From: Paraburkholderia sp. BL23I1N1
Lineage (GTDB): Bacteria > Pseudomonadota > Gammaproteobacteria > Burkholderiales > Burkholderiaceae
Assembly: GCF_003610295.1 (NCBI RefSeq)
Contig: NZ_RAPV01000001.1
Location: 3,162,001-3,226,000 of the forward strand
Length of the DNA stretch: 64,000 bases
Direction: 5' to 3'
Part shown: positions 37,424 through 46,632 of the stretch, in pieces
How positions within the stretch are numbered: the first letter of the stretch is position 1
Layout of the letters: each line of letters starts with the position of its first letter
Program-made: the position numbers and the translations under genes
The notes under the pieces: generated by a model
Seen by the model: only the letters and a program-made list of their open reading frames with translations
Database searches by the model: none
Told to the model about the DNA's origin: nothing

Positions 37424-38167
37424 ATGAACACGATCAAAAACGCTCAAGTCGCCATCGTTACCGGCGCATCCCGTGGCATCGGCGCAGCCATTGCGCAACG
37501 CCTCGCCAAGGACGGCTTCGCGGTTGCCGTCAACTACGCGTCGAATTCGACGGAGGCCGATGCGCTCGTCGCGGAACTCACGGCGGCGGGCACGAAGGCC
37601 ATCGCCGTGAAGGCCGACGTGTCGAACGCCGACGACGTGCGTCGCATGTTCGAGAGCACCGAACAGCAACTCGGCAAAGTGGACGTACTAGTCAACAACG
37701 CCGGCGTGCTCAAGACAGTGCCGCTCGCCGACACCAGCGACGCGCTGTACGACCAGACCTTCGACATCAACGTGCGCGGCACCTTCAACACTCTGCGCGA
37801 AGCAGCCGCACGGATGAACGACGGCGGACGCATCGTCAACTTCTCGAGCACGACGCTGGCGCTGAACATGCCGGGCTACGCGATCTACAACGGCACCAAG
37901 GCCGCCGTCGAAGCCTTCACGCATGTGTTCGCCAAGGAATTGCGCGGCCGCAACATCACCGTCAATGCGGTTGCGCCGGGTCCGATCGCAACCTCCTTGT
38001 TCCTCGATGGCAAGACCGAAGAACAGATCCAGACTTTCGCCAAGATGCCCCCGCTGCAACGTCTCGGCCAGCCGGACGACATCGCCTCGGTGGTGTCCTT
38101 CCTCGCCGGCCCGGATGCAGGCTGGGTCAACGGTCAAATCCTGCGCGCCAACGGCGGCGTGGCTTAA
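37424..38167 (+). CDS. Short-chain dehydrogenase/reductase, 3-ketoacyl reductase-like
   Basis: 247-residue classical SDR. The cofactor motif TGASRGIG (residues 13-20) and NNAG (91-94) are present, as is the catalytic tetrad (Asn115, Ser141/142, Tyr155, Lys159 in YNGTK). An Arg/Asn pattern after strand 2 (NYASNS) suggests NADP(H). The open frame begins at 37382, but the ATG at 37424 has GAAGGAAACG upstream and fits the family start. It is followed after 86 bp by a second, broken SDR gene on the same strand and is divergent from a LysR regulator. Confidence 0.9.
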   Translation: MNTIKNAQVAIVTGASRGIGAAIAQRLAKDGFAVAVNYASNSTEADALVAELTAAGTKAIAVKADVSNADDVRRMFESTEQQLGKVDVLVNNAGVLKTVPLADTSDALYDQTFDINVRGTFNTLREAAARMNDGGRIVNFSSTTLALNMPGYAIYNGTKAAVEAFTHVFAKELRGRNITVNAVAPGPIATSLFLDGKTEEQIQTFAKMPPLQRLGQPDDIASVVSFLAGPDAGWVNGQILRANGGVA

Positions 38168-38253
38168 CCGAGCTTGAAAACGCGTAAAGAGCCTTTCTCA
38201 CAGCACGTTTAAACGTCGTATCACTTTCACGAATCACGAATCGGAGAAGAAAA

Positions 38254-39150
38254 ATGCACAAGAACGTCATCCTGGTCACGGGCGCGGGTACGGGCATCGG
38301 CAAGCTCACCGCGCAATCATTGGCCGAAGCCGGCCATATCGTCTACGCGACGATGCGCGATGTCGAAGGACGCAACAAGCCGCGCGCCGACGAAATGCGG
38401 GCACTGGCCAAAGCCAAGGACATCCCCTTGCATCCGCTCGAACTCGACGTGTTGTCGCAAGAATCCGCCGATGCCGCCACCGCGACGATCATCCGCGAGC
38501 AGGGACGGCTCGACGTGGTGATGCAGAACGCGGGTCACCTGGTGGTCGGCCCGACCGAAGCGTTCACGCCCGAAGAAATGGTGAAGGCGTTCGATACCAA
38601 CCTGTTCGGTGCGCAGCGTGTGAACCGTGCGGTGCTGCCGTATCTGCGGCAGTAGGAAGCCGGTTTGATGTTGTGGATCAGCAGCACGACCACCAAGGGC
38701 GGCTTTCCTCCCTTCCTCGGCCCCTACGGTGCTGCCAAGGCCGCGATGGATTCGTTGGCGGTCACCCTCGCCTACGAAATCGCGCGCTTCGGTATTGAAA
38801 CGTCGATCGTGGTGCCGGGTGCGTTCACTCGCGGTACCGAACACTTTCCGAGCGCCGGTAAGCCTGCCGATGCAGAACGCGCTGCCGCCTATGCACGCTA
38901 CGACGGCGTGATGGATCAGATCGGCGAGCGCCTGTGCGAACTCACACCGGACGATGCCGATCCGCAAGCCGTGGCCGATGAAATCGTGCGGATCGTCGCG
39001 TTGCCTTCGGGCGAGCGGCCCATGCGCTCGGTGATCGACTTCGTCGGTGATGGTGCGCGTGAAGTGTTCGAGGTCTCGGAGCGCGTGCGTATCGAGTTCG
39101 CCAAGCGAATCGGCACGGGCGATCTGCTCGAAGCGAAGATCAAGCGTTAA
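38254..39150 (+). pseudogene. Short-chain dehydrogenase interrupted by an in-frame amber codon
   Basis: One continuous SDR reading frame of about 298 codons is split by TAG at 38653-38655. Before the stop are the TGAGTGIG cofactor motif, the MQNAG segment and FDTNLFGAQRVNRAVLPYLR. After it, in the same frame, are ISSTTTKGGF, the active site YGAAKAAMDSLAVTLAYEIA and VPGAFTRGTEHF. The stop falls in a loop where relatives have a short polar stretch, so a one-base CAG-to-TAG or similar change would explain it. A Met at 38668 could allow reinitiation, but neither half has a full active site. The start has GGAGAAGAAAA upstream. Suppression or a sequencing error cannot be excluded. Confidence 0.82.
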
Positions 39151-39236
39151 TCCAGCATGACAGTGAGGGACACCGAGGGTGATCGATAAGCCCTGGTGTC
39201 CCACCGTTCCTTTCCCGATTTGTACGCTACACGCCC

Positions 39237-39790
39237 ATGAAACCCTCAACCCTGGTCGCCTGCGCCGTGCTGCTGCCGTTTCTGATCGCCGCCTGCGATG
39301 CAAAACCGAAGTTGCCGGATGCGTCCGTCATCACGCGGAGTATGGAAATGAAACCCTCTGTGACTTACCTTCATTTGTTGAAGCACACACCTTTTTCACC
39401 AGCCTGACGACCGGGCAACTGCGTTGGGTGATTGGTCATTCGCATGAATGGGAAGCGCAACCCGGCACGGTGATCGCGCAATGCGACGGCGGCACGCACA
39501 GTGCCGCGAGCGATCAAGGCATGTGGATTCTTCTGGACGGCGGCTGGCAAATCGAATACGACCAACGGTCGTATCCGGCGGGCCATGCAAGCGCGGGGAA
39601 ATGGTTTAGCGCGGCGGTGACCGATCGGTCATGCAGCCTCGTCACGACGGAACACAGCTATGTGATGAAGATCGAACGCACCGACTTTGACGCGATGCTC
39701 GAACAAGGTTTCGCATTCGACTCGCATCTCGACGCGGGCCGCCGCTACTACAGCGAATTGTTCGCCGCTCCGGTTGAACTCGTCAAATAG
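39237..39790 (+). pseudogene. Small lipoprotein gene with apparent frameshift
   Basis: An ATG at 39237 opens a lipoprotein signal peptide (TLVACAVLLPFLIAAC, lipobox LIAAC) followed by DAKPKLPDASVITRSME, but this frame closes about 57 codons in. The other frame, ending at 39790, carries a coherent globular sequence (CDLPSFVEAHTFFTSLTTGQ, HEWEAQPGTVIAQCDGG, GMWILLDGGWQIEYDQ). The two join naturally near 39335-39355 (VITRSME / EYGNETLCDLP), so a small deletion there is likely. The alternative single frame from 39179 has an Arg-rich, unstructured N-terminus and no signal peptide. The function is unknown. It follows another broken gene. Confidence 0.65.
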
Positions 39791-39840
39791 ACGTCGGGCC
39801 GGAGCGGGTTTTACTTTGCGCAAACACCAACGAAGCACGC

Positions 39841-40866
39841 TTAAACCGCGCCCGGATTACGCTCCGCAAATCCTTCCTGATGCCAATACGGATACACGGG
39901 ACGCACAGCGCTGGCAGCGTCGAGTTTCGCCATCTGTTCGGGCGTCAGATTCCAGCCCACCGCGCCGAGGTTCTGCCGCAACTGCTCTTCATTGCGCGCG
40001 CCGATCAGCACCGTCGATACGGTAGGCCGTTGCAGCAGCCAGTTCAGCGCGATTTGCGGCACCGTCTTGCCGGTTTCGACCGCAATCTCGTCGATGGCGT
40101 CGAGCACGCGGAACAGATACTCGTCCGGCACCGGTGGCCCCATGTCGGCAGTTTTATGCAGACGGCTCGATTCCGGCAGCGGTTGACCGCGCTTGATCTT
40201 GCCGGTGAGACGCCCCCAGCCGAGCGGACTCCACACCACCGCCCCCACGCCCTGGTCGACGCCGAGCGGCATCAACTCCCACTCGTAATCGCGGCCGATC
40301 AGCGAATAGTAAGTCTGATTCGCGACATAGCGCGGATAGCCGTAACGATCCGCGGTGTCCTGCGATTTCATCAGATGCCAGCCGGAGAAATTCGACACTC
40401 CGGTATAGCGAATCTTGCCGGCGCGCACGAGATCGTCGAGCGTCGACATCACTTCGGCAACCGGTGTCTTTGCGTCGAAACCGTGCAACTGGAACAGGTC
40501 GATGTAATCGGTTTGCAGACGTTTGAGCGCCGCGTCCACCGCCTGGATCAGATGAAAACGTGACGAGCCGACATTGTTCGGACCGTCGTCGAAACGGAAG
40601 GTCGCCTTGCTCGAGATGATCGCTTTGTCGCGCTTGCCCTTGAGCGCTTCGCCGAGCACCGACTCGGAAGCACCGCTCGAATAGATGTCCGCGCTGTCGA
40701 ACATCGTGACGCCCTCATCGAAACAGATGTCGATCAGACGACGTGCTTCGGCCACATCGGTGGCACCCCACGCTTGAAAAAATTCGCCCTTGCCGCCAAA
40801 CGTAGCCGTGCCGAAACTCAGTGCCGGCACCTTGAAACCGGATGCGCCCAGATATCTGTATTCCAT
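39841..40866 (-). CDS. Aldo/keto reductase
   Basis: 341-residue NADPH-dependent oxidoreductase with a TIM-barrel fold. The catalytic tetrad is complete: Asp57 and Tyr62 in FDSADIY, Lys87 in ISSKATF, and His128 in LFQLHGF. The start MEYRYLGASGFKVPALSFGT is typical of the AKR11/12 (YajO/voltage-gated channel beta-like) groups. The C-terminal NADPH-binding segment VSTVLIGARNEEQLRQNLGA is present. It is convergent with the lipoprotein pseudogene. The substrate is unknown. Confidence 0.92.
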   Translation of the reverse strand: MEYRYLGASGFKVPALSFGTATFGGKGEFFQAWGATDVAEARRLIDICFDEGVTMFDSADIYSSGASESVLGEALKGKRDKAIISSKATFRFDDGPNNVGSSRFHLIQAVDAALKRLQTDYIDLFQLHGFDAKTPVAEVMSTLDDLVRAGKIRYTGVSNFSGWHLMKSQDTADRYGYPRYVANQTYYSLIGRDYEWELMPLGVDQGVGAVVWSPLGWGRLTGKIKRGQPLPESSRLHKTADMGPPVPDEYLFRVLDAIDEIAVETGKTVPQIALNWLLQRPTVSTVLIGARNEEQLRQNLGAVGWNLTPEQMAKLDAASAVRPVYPYWHQEGFAERNPGAV

Positions 40867-41050
40867 TGATGAATCTCCGTAGCTGAGCCATCGATAAACG
40901 GAGATTCAGTCTACGCGCGTCTGGAAAAACGTGCCGGGCGGCTCGCAGTGTGGTGACGGATGCCGCGCCGATCAAAGCGTGCTGTCATGGAAGCGACATG
41001 GAGCGTGCAACGCTGGCCTATCCTGCGAACACCCAGCCACGGCTTTATCT

Positions 41051-42784
41051 TCACTGTGCCGCAGGTTTTCCTGCGGCTGCGGCGCTCAACGCGGCCAACG
41101 TGTCGCGTGCACTTTGAATCACACTTTCCCAATCGCCTAGCGCCGGCTGCCGGAATAGCCTCGCCTGCGCATACCAGGGCGTATCGGTGCGTTCCAGCAT
41201 CCAGCGCCAGCATGTGTCGAAGCGGTTCAGAATCCAGACCGGCTTGTTCAGCGCGCCGGCCAGATGCGCGGTGGACGTGTCCACCGATATCACCAGGTCG
41301 AGGTTCGCAACCAGCGCGGCCGTGTCGGCGAAATCTTCGAGTTCTTCCGTGTAATCGACGACGCTCGCGGCCGCCTCACCGCGAAGCAGTTGCTGCGCAG
41401 CCGGCCCTTTTTGCAGGCTGAAAAACCGCACGTTCGGTACGTCGAGAATCGGTGCAAGCCGTTCGAATGTAATCGAACGGCGCGCGTCGTTCTTGCGGAG
41501 TTCGGCGACATGCGGCCGATTCCCGCCGGCCCAGACGAGTCCGACCTTCAAGCGCCCATCCACCTGTGCAGCGATACGCTCGTGCCACTCGCGCGTTGCT
41601 TGCGGCTCGGCGAACAGATAAGGCGTCGTTGACGGGATATTCGTGAGATCGGTCCTAAACGCGAGCGGCAGGCTCAGTAACGGGCAGTGGCAATCGAACG
41701 GCGGCAGTGCGTGCCCCGCTTCGATCAGCTGATCCACACCGTCGAGCGTGGACATGAGCCGCATCAGCTCGCGCGGTACTTCCAGTACGACTTTTGCGCC
41801 GAGCTTCGACACCATCCCGGCATAGCGGCAAAACTGCAGCGTGTCGCCGAGACCTTGCTCTGCATGCAGCAGGATCGTTTTGCCTTCAATTGAAAAATCG
41901 CCCAGCCAAAGCGGTTGCGCAAAAGTGTGCATGCCTGCCTTGATCCGGCTACGCTCCCAGCGCCATTCGTATTCCTTCCACCCCGCTTCCAGCTGTCCCA
42001 GTTGCAGCAGACACAACGACCGGTTCCAATGCGTCTCGGCAGCAGTGGGATTCACGGCCAACGCACGCTCATAGCTCTGCAACGCGTGCGCGTGCTCATC
42101 GAGATCGATCTGGGTCAGGCCGAGGTTGTTCCAGGCATCGGCAAACGCAGGGGCAAGTTCGAGCGCGCGTTGATAGCTTTGCCGCGCGTCGTGCGGCTGG
42201 TTCAGATCGCTAAACGCATTACCGCGATTGCTCCATGCGTCGGGATAGTTCGGCTGCAAGGCGAGCGCATGAACGCAGCTTGCGAGCGCATCGCCGGGAC
42301 GGTCCAGATCGCGCAACACGCAGGCGCGATTGTTCCAGGCTTGCACGAAGTCCGGCATCAAGGCGAGCGCGCGATCAAAACTGCCGAGTGCTTCGAGCGG
42401 CATGTTCAGACCGGCTTGCGCGTTGCCGCGATTGTTCAGTGCGTCCGGAAATTTGGGCTGCAATGCGAGCGCGCGATCGGCACTCGCAAGTGCTTCGTCG
42501 AAACGGTGCAAGGCATTGAGCGCATAGGCGAGATTCGAATGAAGCGGCGCCAGTTTCGCGTTGACGGCGAGCGCCTTCTTGATGAACTCGATGCCCTCTT
42601 GTACACGACCTGTTTGCAGCGCGAGCGAACCCAACAATTGCAGCGCCTCGAAATGGCGCGGCTTGAGTTCAAGAATCTCGCGGTAGAGTTCTTCGGCTTC
42701 GGCGAATGCGCCGTTACGCTGAAGCGCGACGGCTTGCTGAAGCATATGCTCCAACTGTTGCGGGAGATTGGAAGGCTTGCCCAT
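41051..42784 (-). CDS. TPR-repeat protein with C-terminal glycosyltransferase-like domain
   Basis: 577 residues. Residues about 10-250 are at least six TPR units, e.g. AEELYREILELKPRHFEALQ and ALASADRALALQPKFPDALN. The rest resembles glycosyltransferase family 9/41-related domains found behind TPRs: GKTILLHAEQGLGDTLQFCR, then LKVGLVWAGGN, and DLVISVDTSTAHLAGALNKP, which is the typical donor-binding end. It has no signal peptide, so it is cytoplasmic. Proteins of this design may modify flagellin or other surface proteins, or act in polysaccharide assembly; a CheV gene lies 1.3 kb away. It stands alone, with a non-coding stretch (42785-43008) upstream in which I see no feature. Confidence 0.85.
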   Translation of the reverse strand: MGKPSNLPQQLEHMLQQAVALQRNGAFAEAEELYREILELKPRHFEALQLLGSLALQTGRVQEGIEFIKKALAVNAKLAPLHSNLAYALNALHRFDEALASADRALALQPKFPDALNNRGNAQAGLNMPLEALGSFDRALALMPDFVQAWNNRACVLRDLDRPGDALASCVHALALQPNYPDAWSNRGNAFSDLNQPHDARQSYQRALELAPAFADAWNNLGLTQIDLDEHAHALQSYERALAVNPTAAETHWNRSLCLLQLGQLEAGWKEYEWRWERSRIKAGMHTFAQPLWLGDFSIEGKTILLHAEQGLGDTLQFCRYAGMVSKLGAKVVLEVPRELMRLMSTLDGVDQLIEAGHALPPFDCHCPLLSLPLAFRTDLTNIPSTTPYLFAEPQATREWHERIAAQVDGRLKVGLVWAGGNRPHVAELRKNDARRSITFERLAPILDVPNVRFFSLQKGPAAQQLLRGEAAASVVDYTEELEDFADTAALVANLDLVISVDTSTAHLAGALNKPVWILNRFDTCWRWMLERTDTPWYAQARLFRQPALGDWESVIQSARDTLAALSAAAAGKPAAQ

Positions 42785-43008
42785 GCGGTGAGCTTTGATT
42801 GAATGCGCGTGGAATCGGGAAACCGCTTTCGAGCTGCGTGAGTCGCGCTGGAGACCGCGCGGGCCGGACCCGAAAGAAAGAAACCGATTATCGCCGAAAA
42901 AAACGCATTCGGCCTGCTGTATGAAGGCGGCCTTGATCGTCCGCGAATGAGAGGGTTACTGCGGGTTTGGGTGGTGTGTCTTTAAAGGCGTTCTTGATGT
43001 CGCCTGGC

Positions 43009-43040
43009 GGTGCGCGTCACGCCGCAACATGACGCGCACC
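43009..43040 (-). terminator. Hairpin downstream of the DUF4142 gene
   Basis: GGTGCGCGTCA (43009-43019) and TGACGCGCACC (43030-43040) form an 11-bp perfect stem with a 10-nt loop, 34 nt past the DUF4142 stop. There is no clear T-run, so termination is probable but not certain. Confidence 0.5.
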
Positions 43041-43073
43041 GGATGCTCAGACTGTGCCTGGCGTGCGGCTTAC

Positions 43074-43625
43074 TTACTGGGCCGTCAGATGCTTACGCTT
43101 GGCGAGATCCTGGGCCATCGCGTAGTGCTCCTGGATGGTCGGCAGTGCCTTTTTCGCGGCGTCCTTCAATTGCTCGTCGCGACCCGAGGCGATTTCCGCC
43201 TGGAAAGCCGACAGCGCTTTCTGTTCGCCGACGAGCGCGACCTGCTCGATATAGGTCTTGTCGAAGTCGGCGCCGCGCAGGTTATTGATGTTCGCGAGCA
43301 CCGCAGTGTCCGGATCGTTCTTCGGGACGTCGACGCCACGCGGGCTCGCGGCGCGCAGCGCGTCCGAGATTTTCGCGTTGTCGTTCGACACGCGCTCGGC
43401 GAATGCCTTCACGTCCCGGTCGGTGGAGCGCGAGGTGGCGATGCGTGCGGCATCGCGCTGCGTGGCGACAGCCTTGGTCGCGTCGGCAATGAAAGCCTGG
43501 TCGGCGGCATGAAGACGACCTGCGTCCGGCGCTGCCGGCGCGGTCTGTGCGTTGGCTGCGGTAGCGACGACCATGAGGCTGGCCACGCAGGCGCTGGTGA
43601 GGGAGGCGAGAGGCAAGCGAATCAT
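43074..43625 (-). CDS. Exported DUF4142 protein
   Basis: 183 residues with a signal peptide (LTSACVASLMVVATAANAQ) and a single helical DUF4142 domain of ferritin-like up-and-down bundle type (LHAADQAFIADATKAVATQR, VKAFAERVSNDNAKISDALR). The family is common in the periplasm of Burkholderiales; its function is unknown. An earlier in-frame start exists at 43778, but the ATG at 43625 has a perfect AAGGAGAACGT ribosome-binding site and begins the signal peptide. Confidence 0.9.
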   Translation of the reverse strand: MIRLPLASLTSACVASLMVVATAANAQTAPAAPDAGRLHAADQAFIADATKAVATQRDAARIATSRSTDRDVKAFAERVSNDNAKISDALRAASPRGVDVPKNDPDTAVLANINNLRGADFDKTYIEQVALVGEQKALSAFQAEIASGRDEQLKDAAKKALPTIQEHYAMAQDLAKRKHLTAQ

Positions 43626-43873
43626 ACGTTCTCCTTGAGGTGGAAGCGAAACAACAGCGATGCGCGTGCGCCCTGGCCATTGCGTGCGATTGCATTGAAA
43701 CCTTGCAAGTCGCTTGCGACTGGCTAACGGCGCCGCGCTCTTATCGCTGTGCATTCTAGGAGGCGCACTACATGGCATGTGAAACCATGCTGTCGCTTCT
43801 GTAACGTTAGGTAACCTTCATACAAATTACCTGGCTTTGCTGTACGGCGGCGCCCTTCTTCCTGCCCCGAATA

Positions 43874-43913
43874 GCGGCTGGGTGCGGCTGGGTGCGGCTG
43901 GGTGCGGCTGGGT
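43874..43913. repeat. Four perfect 10-bp direct repeats upstream of cheV
   Basis: GCGGCTGGGT is repeated four times head to tail. It lies 145-184 bp before the CheV start in the 432-bp gap 43626-44057 between two divergently transcribed genes. A unit of about one helical turn could present a protein-binding face repeatedly. Otherwise it is a slippage-prone minisatellite. Confidence 0.9.
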
Positions 43914-44057
43914 GTTAACCAGAAAGCATCAGTAAACCGCATGAATTCACTGAACTTTCCTGCGATTACGCCGATAACGGAAAGATAGGGCCGCGCCAGG
44001 GCCGAACGCACGGTATGCATGGCGCACCACTCGCACCGCAATCCCTGGAGAGTTTCG

Positions 44058-45041
44058 ATGGCAGTCGATCACCGCGCGAACGACGAACGCAGCAACCTGA
44101 CGAGTTCCAACAAATTCGAGTTGTTGCTGTATCGGCTGGGATCTGTTCCTGGCAGCGACGCGCATGAGCTTTACGGCATCAATGTCTTCAAGGTGCGTGA
44201 AATCTCGACGATGCCGCCGGTGACGCCGATTGCGGGTTCGTCGCCGTACGTGATGGGCGCGGTGGACATTCGCGGGCAGATTATTCCGGTGATCGATTTG
44301 CCGCGCCTGATGGGTTGCGAGCCGACGCGCGGATTGAACATCTTGCTGGTGACGGAATTCGCGCGTTCGACGCAGGCTTTTGCGGTGGAGGAAGTGGATG
44401 ACATCGTGCGGCTCGAATGGAATCAGGTGTTATCCGCCGAGGGCGCGGCTGGTGGCAATCTGGTGACGAGCATTGCGCGTATCGACGGCAACACGGGCGA
44501 CTCGCGGCTCGCGCAGGTGATCGATGTGGAGCAGGTGTTGCGCGATGTGTTTCCGTCGCAGCATCCGAGTGTGGATCCGACCTCTGTGGGTGAGGCGTTG
44601 GGCATTCGCCGTGGTGCCAAGATTCTTGCTGCGGACGATTCAGGTTTTGCGCGCAAGCTGATTGAGCAGGCTTTGAGCGCGATCGGCGCGGATTACGTGA
44701 TGACCAAGACTGGCGAGGAGGCTTGGAATACCTTGCAGCAGGTCGCGCGTGAAGCGCAGGCTACCGGCGCGCGGGTGAAGGACAGTATTGCGCTGGTGTT
44801 GACCGATCTCGAGATGCCGGAGATGGATGGGTTTATGTTGACCCGTCAGATCAAGGCTGATGAGCGGACCCGGGATATTCCGGTGATTATTCATTCGTCT
44901 TTGACTGGCGCTGCTAATGAGGCGCATGTTAAGAACGCCGGGGCGAATGGGTATGTGGCGAAGTTTGCAGCTTCTGAGCTGGCTGATGCTATTCGGAATG
45001 CGCTTGGGGGGGTGCCTGCGGTGGAGGGGGTAGTTGGTTGA
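44058..45041 (+). CDS. cheV: CheV-type chemotaxis coupling protein (CheW domain plus receiver)
   Basis: 327 residues. The N-terminal CheW domain (about 18-170: LLLYRLGSVPGSDAHELYGI, VMGAVDIRGQIIPVIDL) couples chemoreceptors to CheA. The C-terminal receiver (about 186-320) has the acidic pair Asp193/Asp194, the phosphorylation site Asp250 (VLTDLEMPEMDGF) and the conserved Lys in YVAKFA. CheV is thought to adjust signalling or act as a phosphate sink. The upstream ATG at 44019 is possible, but 44058 has CTGGAGAG before it. Codon use becomes GT-rich towards the 3' end, like the LysR gene before repeat copy 1. No other chemotaxis gene is in the window. Confidence 0.92.
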   Translation: MAVDHRANDERSNLTSSNKFELLLYRLGSVPGSDAHELYGINVFKVREISTMPPVTPIAGSSPYVMGAVDIRGQIIPVIDLPRLMGCEPTRGLNILLVTEFARSTQAFAVEEVDDIVRLEWNQVLSAEGAAGGNLVTSIARIDGNTGDSRLAQVIDVEQVLRDVFPSQHPSVDPTSVGEALGIRRGAKILAADDSGFARKLIEQALSAIGADYVMTKTGEEAWNTLQQVAREAQATGARVKDSIALVLTDLEMPEMDGFMLTRQIKADERTRDIPVIIHSSLTGAANEAHVKNAGANGYVAKFAASELADAIRNALGGVPAVEGVVG

Positions 45042-45051
45042 TGTTTGGGGT

Positions 45052-45718
45052 TTTGCCTGCGCGGCGCTTTGTTTGGCTGTGGTTTTATGGTGTTGGCCTT
45101 TCCTTGATCTGATTGCCTGCGCGGCGCTTTTTCTGTAAGCCTGTGATGTTGGCCTTTCCTTGTTTTCTTTGTGGTCTATTAGCGTCGCCCCTGTGCGGGG
45201 CAGCACCTACTTTTCTTTGCCTGCCGTAAAGAAAGATAAGCAAAGAAAGCGGCTCAAACCGCTAATTCTTAAGCGGGTCCCCCGCGCAGCCACGGTAGTG
45301 GTGCATCTGGAATCCGTGTTCTCGCACATTCAGCCCCGGTGACAAGGCAGTCATTCTTCCGGCGGCGCTGCGCGCGCCGTAGCGTACTTCATAAAACCAC
45401 ACGCAATCAAACCATTAGGTTTCCCAGGCAAACCCATCCGCGACGCACGCAGTGCGGAGTGGGAGCTGATGAGCCCTTAGTCACTCACGTCGAATGTGCG
45501 GGGGCACGGATTCCAGATGCACCACTACCGTGGCTGCGCGGGGGACCCGCTTATGAGCTAGCGGTTTGAGCCGCTTTCTTTGCTTATCTTTCTTTGCGGC
45601 GGCAAAGAAAGTAAGTGCCGCCCCGCACAGGGGCAACGCTAATAGACCACTAACAAAACAAGGAAAGGCCAACGCCATAGGCAAACAGAAGACAAACAAC
45701 CACCGCGCAGGCAACCAG
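45052..45718. repeat. Composite intergenic inverted-repeat element, copy 2
   Basis: Same architecture as 33858-34725. The left arm is about 45149-45332 and the right arm about 45486-45672, in reverse complement. The shared hairpin is CTTTTCTTTGC...AAAGAAAG on the left and CTTATCTTTCTTTGC...GCAAAGAAAGTAAG on the right. The same CCATTAGGTTTCCCAGGC / GACGCACGCAGTGCGGAG centre is present, and a TTGCCTGCGCGG outer motif occurs at 45053 and 45113 with its complement near 45702. The extra 230-bp segment of copy 1 is absent. It lies between cheV and the next plus-strand gene. No transposase or coding content is credible. Confidence 0.85.
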
Positions 45719-45832
45719 ACCAAGAAAAGCCCAACCCCGCAGACACACAGAAATAAAGCGCCAAACAGGCAAAAAACCCAATTTCTATGTGACCATACCC
45801 ATACCCCAACCCGCACGGAGTGCAAAACCAAA

Positions 45833-46612
45833 ATGCTACAACCAGACCCACTCCACCCCCTGCGCCCCTTCCTGAAAAACTACGTGTGGGAACACGGCCA
45901 CATCGGCACTCGCTACATCAACTGCGCCACCGGCGAAATCAGCTTCGATGACGGCAAAAAATCCCGCTTCGCAGCAGAAAAATACCTCTACGTCCCGCTA
46001 GACAAAGACGCCACCGACGATTCACTGGCCACCGGCCCATCAACCCAGGACGCCGCTCTCGCGCGCTTCCTCCGCGCAGCACAACTCGGCAAACCCGAAG
46101 AAGCCGGCTCCGCCGCAGAAGTCCAACGCGCCGTTCACGATTGCCTCGACCTGGCGATCTTCAGCGCCTATCAGCACGACGCGCTGCAAGCAGTCGACCG
46201 CTACACGCAAGAAGCCATGTTCGACGACGAAATCCGCGCGGCGCTCGTCAGCGATATTCGCCGGGTCTATACGCCAATGCGCGAACAACTCGCGCTCTAT
46301 GACTTCACCGTGCTGCACGGCCTGCCCACGCCGCTTCTCTTCAGCGATTCGCCATTCATCGACTGGCGTGTGCGCGTCAAGCCAGCCATGCCGTTCGTCT
46401 CGCTACCCCTTGGACCCTATGCCCTGCTGGTCGGTACGCCGTCAGGAAGAACCAGCCGCGCCGCACCCGTCGCGTGGAAAACCGCCGTCTCGATGGGCGC
46501 GCTAAAGGATCACAATCGACTGATGGTCGAGCGCGCGCGTCTGTGGATCGTGGCCACCAGCGACGATCAACTGGTGGCCATACAAGATCGCTTCAAGAAA
46601 GACGACGCGTAA
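45833..46612 (+). CDS. Conserved hypothetical protein
   Basis: 259 residues, not recognised with certainty. It has no signal peptide and no membrane helix. It opens MLQPDPLHPLRPFLKNYVWE and contains TRYINCATGEISFDDGKKSR and a C-terminal part reading PTPLLFSDSPFIDWRV, PFVSLPLGPYALLVGTP. The 'displayable, safe-limit value' pattern is loosely reminiscent of DUF4238-like proteins. An open frame reaches back to 45566, but that part lies in the repeat element and is Lys/Asn-rich by-product sequence, so I start at 45833 (ACGGAG lies 12 bases upstream). It is followed closely by the convergent asparaginase pseudogene. Confidence 0.65.
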   Translation: MLQPDPLHPLRPFLKNYVWEHGHIGTRYINCATGEISFDDGKKSRFAAEKYLYVPLDKDATDDSLATGPSTQDAALARFLRAAQLGKPEEAGSAAEVQRAVHDCLDLAIFSAYQHDALQAVDRYTQEAMFDDEIRAALVSDIRRVYTPMREQLALYDFTVLHGLPTPLLFSDSPFIDWRVRVKPAMPFVSLPLGPYALLVGTPSGRTSRAAPVAWKTAVSMGALKDHNRLMVERARLWIVATSDDQLVAIQDRFKKDDA

Positions 46613-46632
46613 CCGACGCCGCCCCCATACCC

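Noticed and set aside
45566..45832. N-terminal extension of the hypothetical gene at 45833
   Set aside because: It is encoded by the repeat element and is Lys/Asn/Thr-rich without structure; the recognisable protein begins at 45833.
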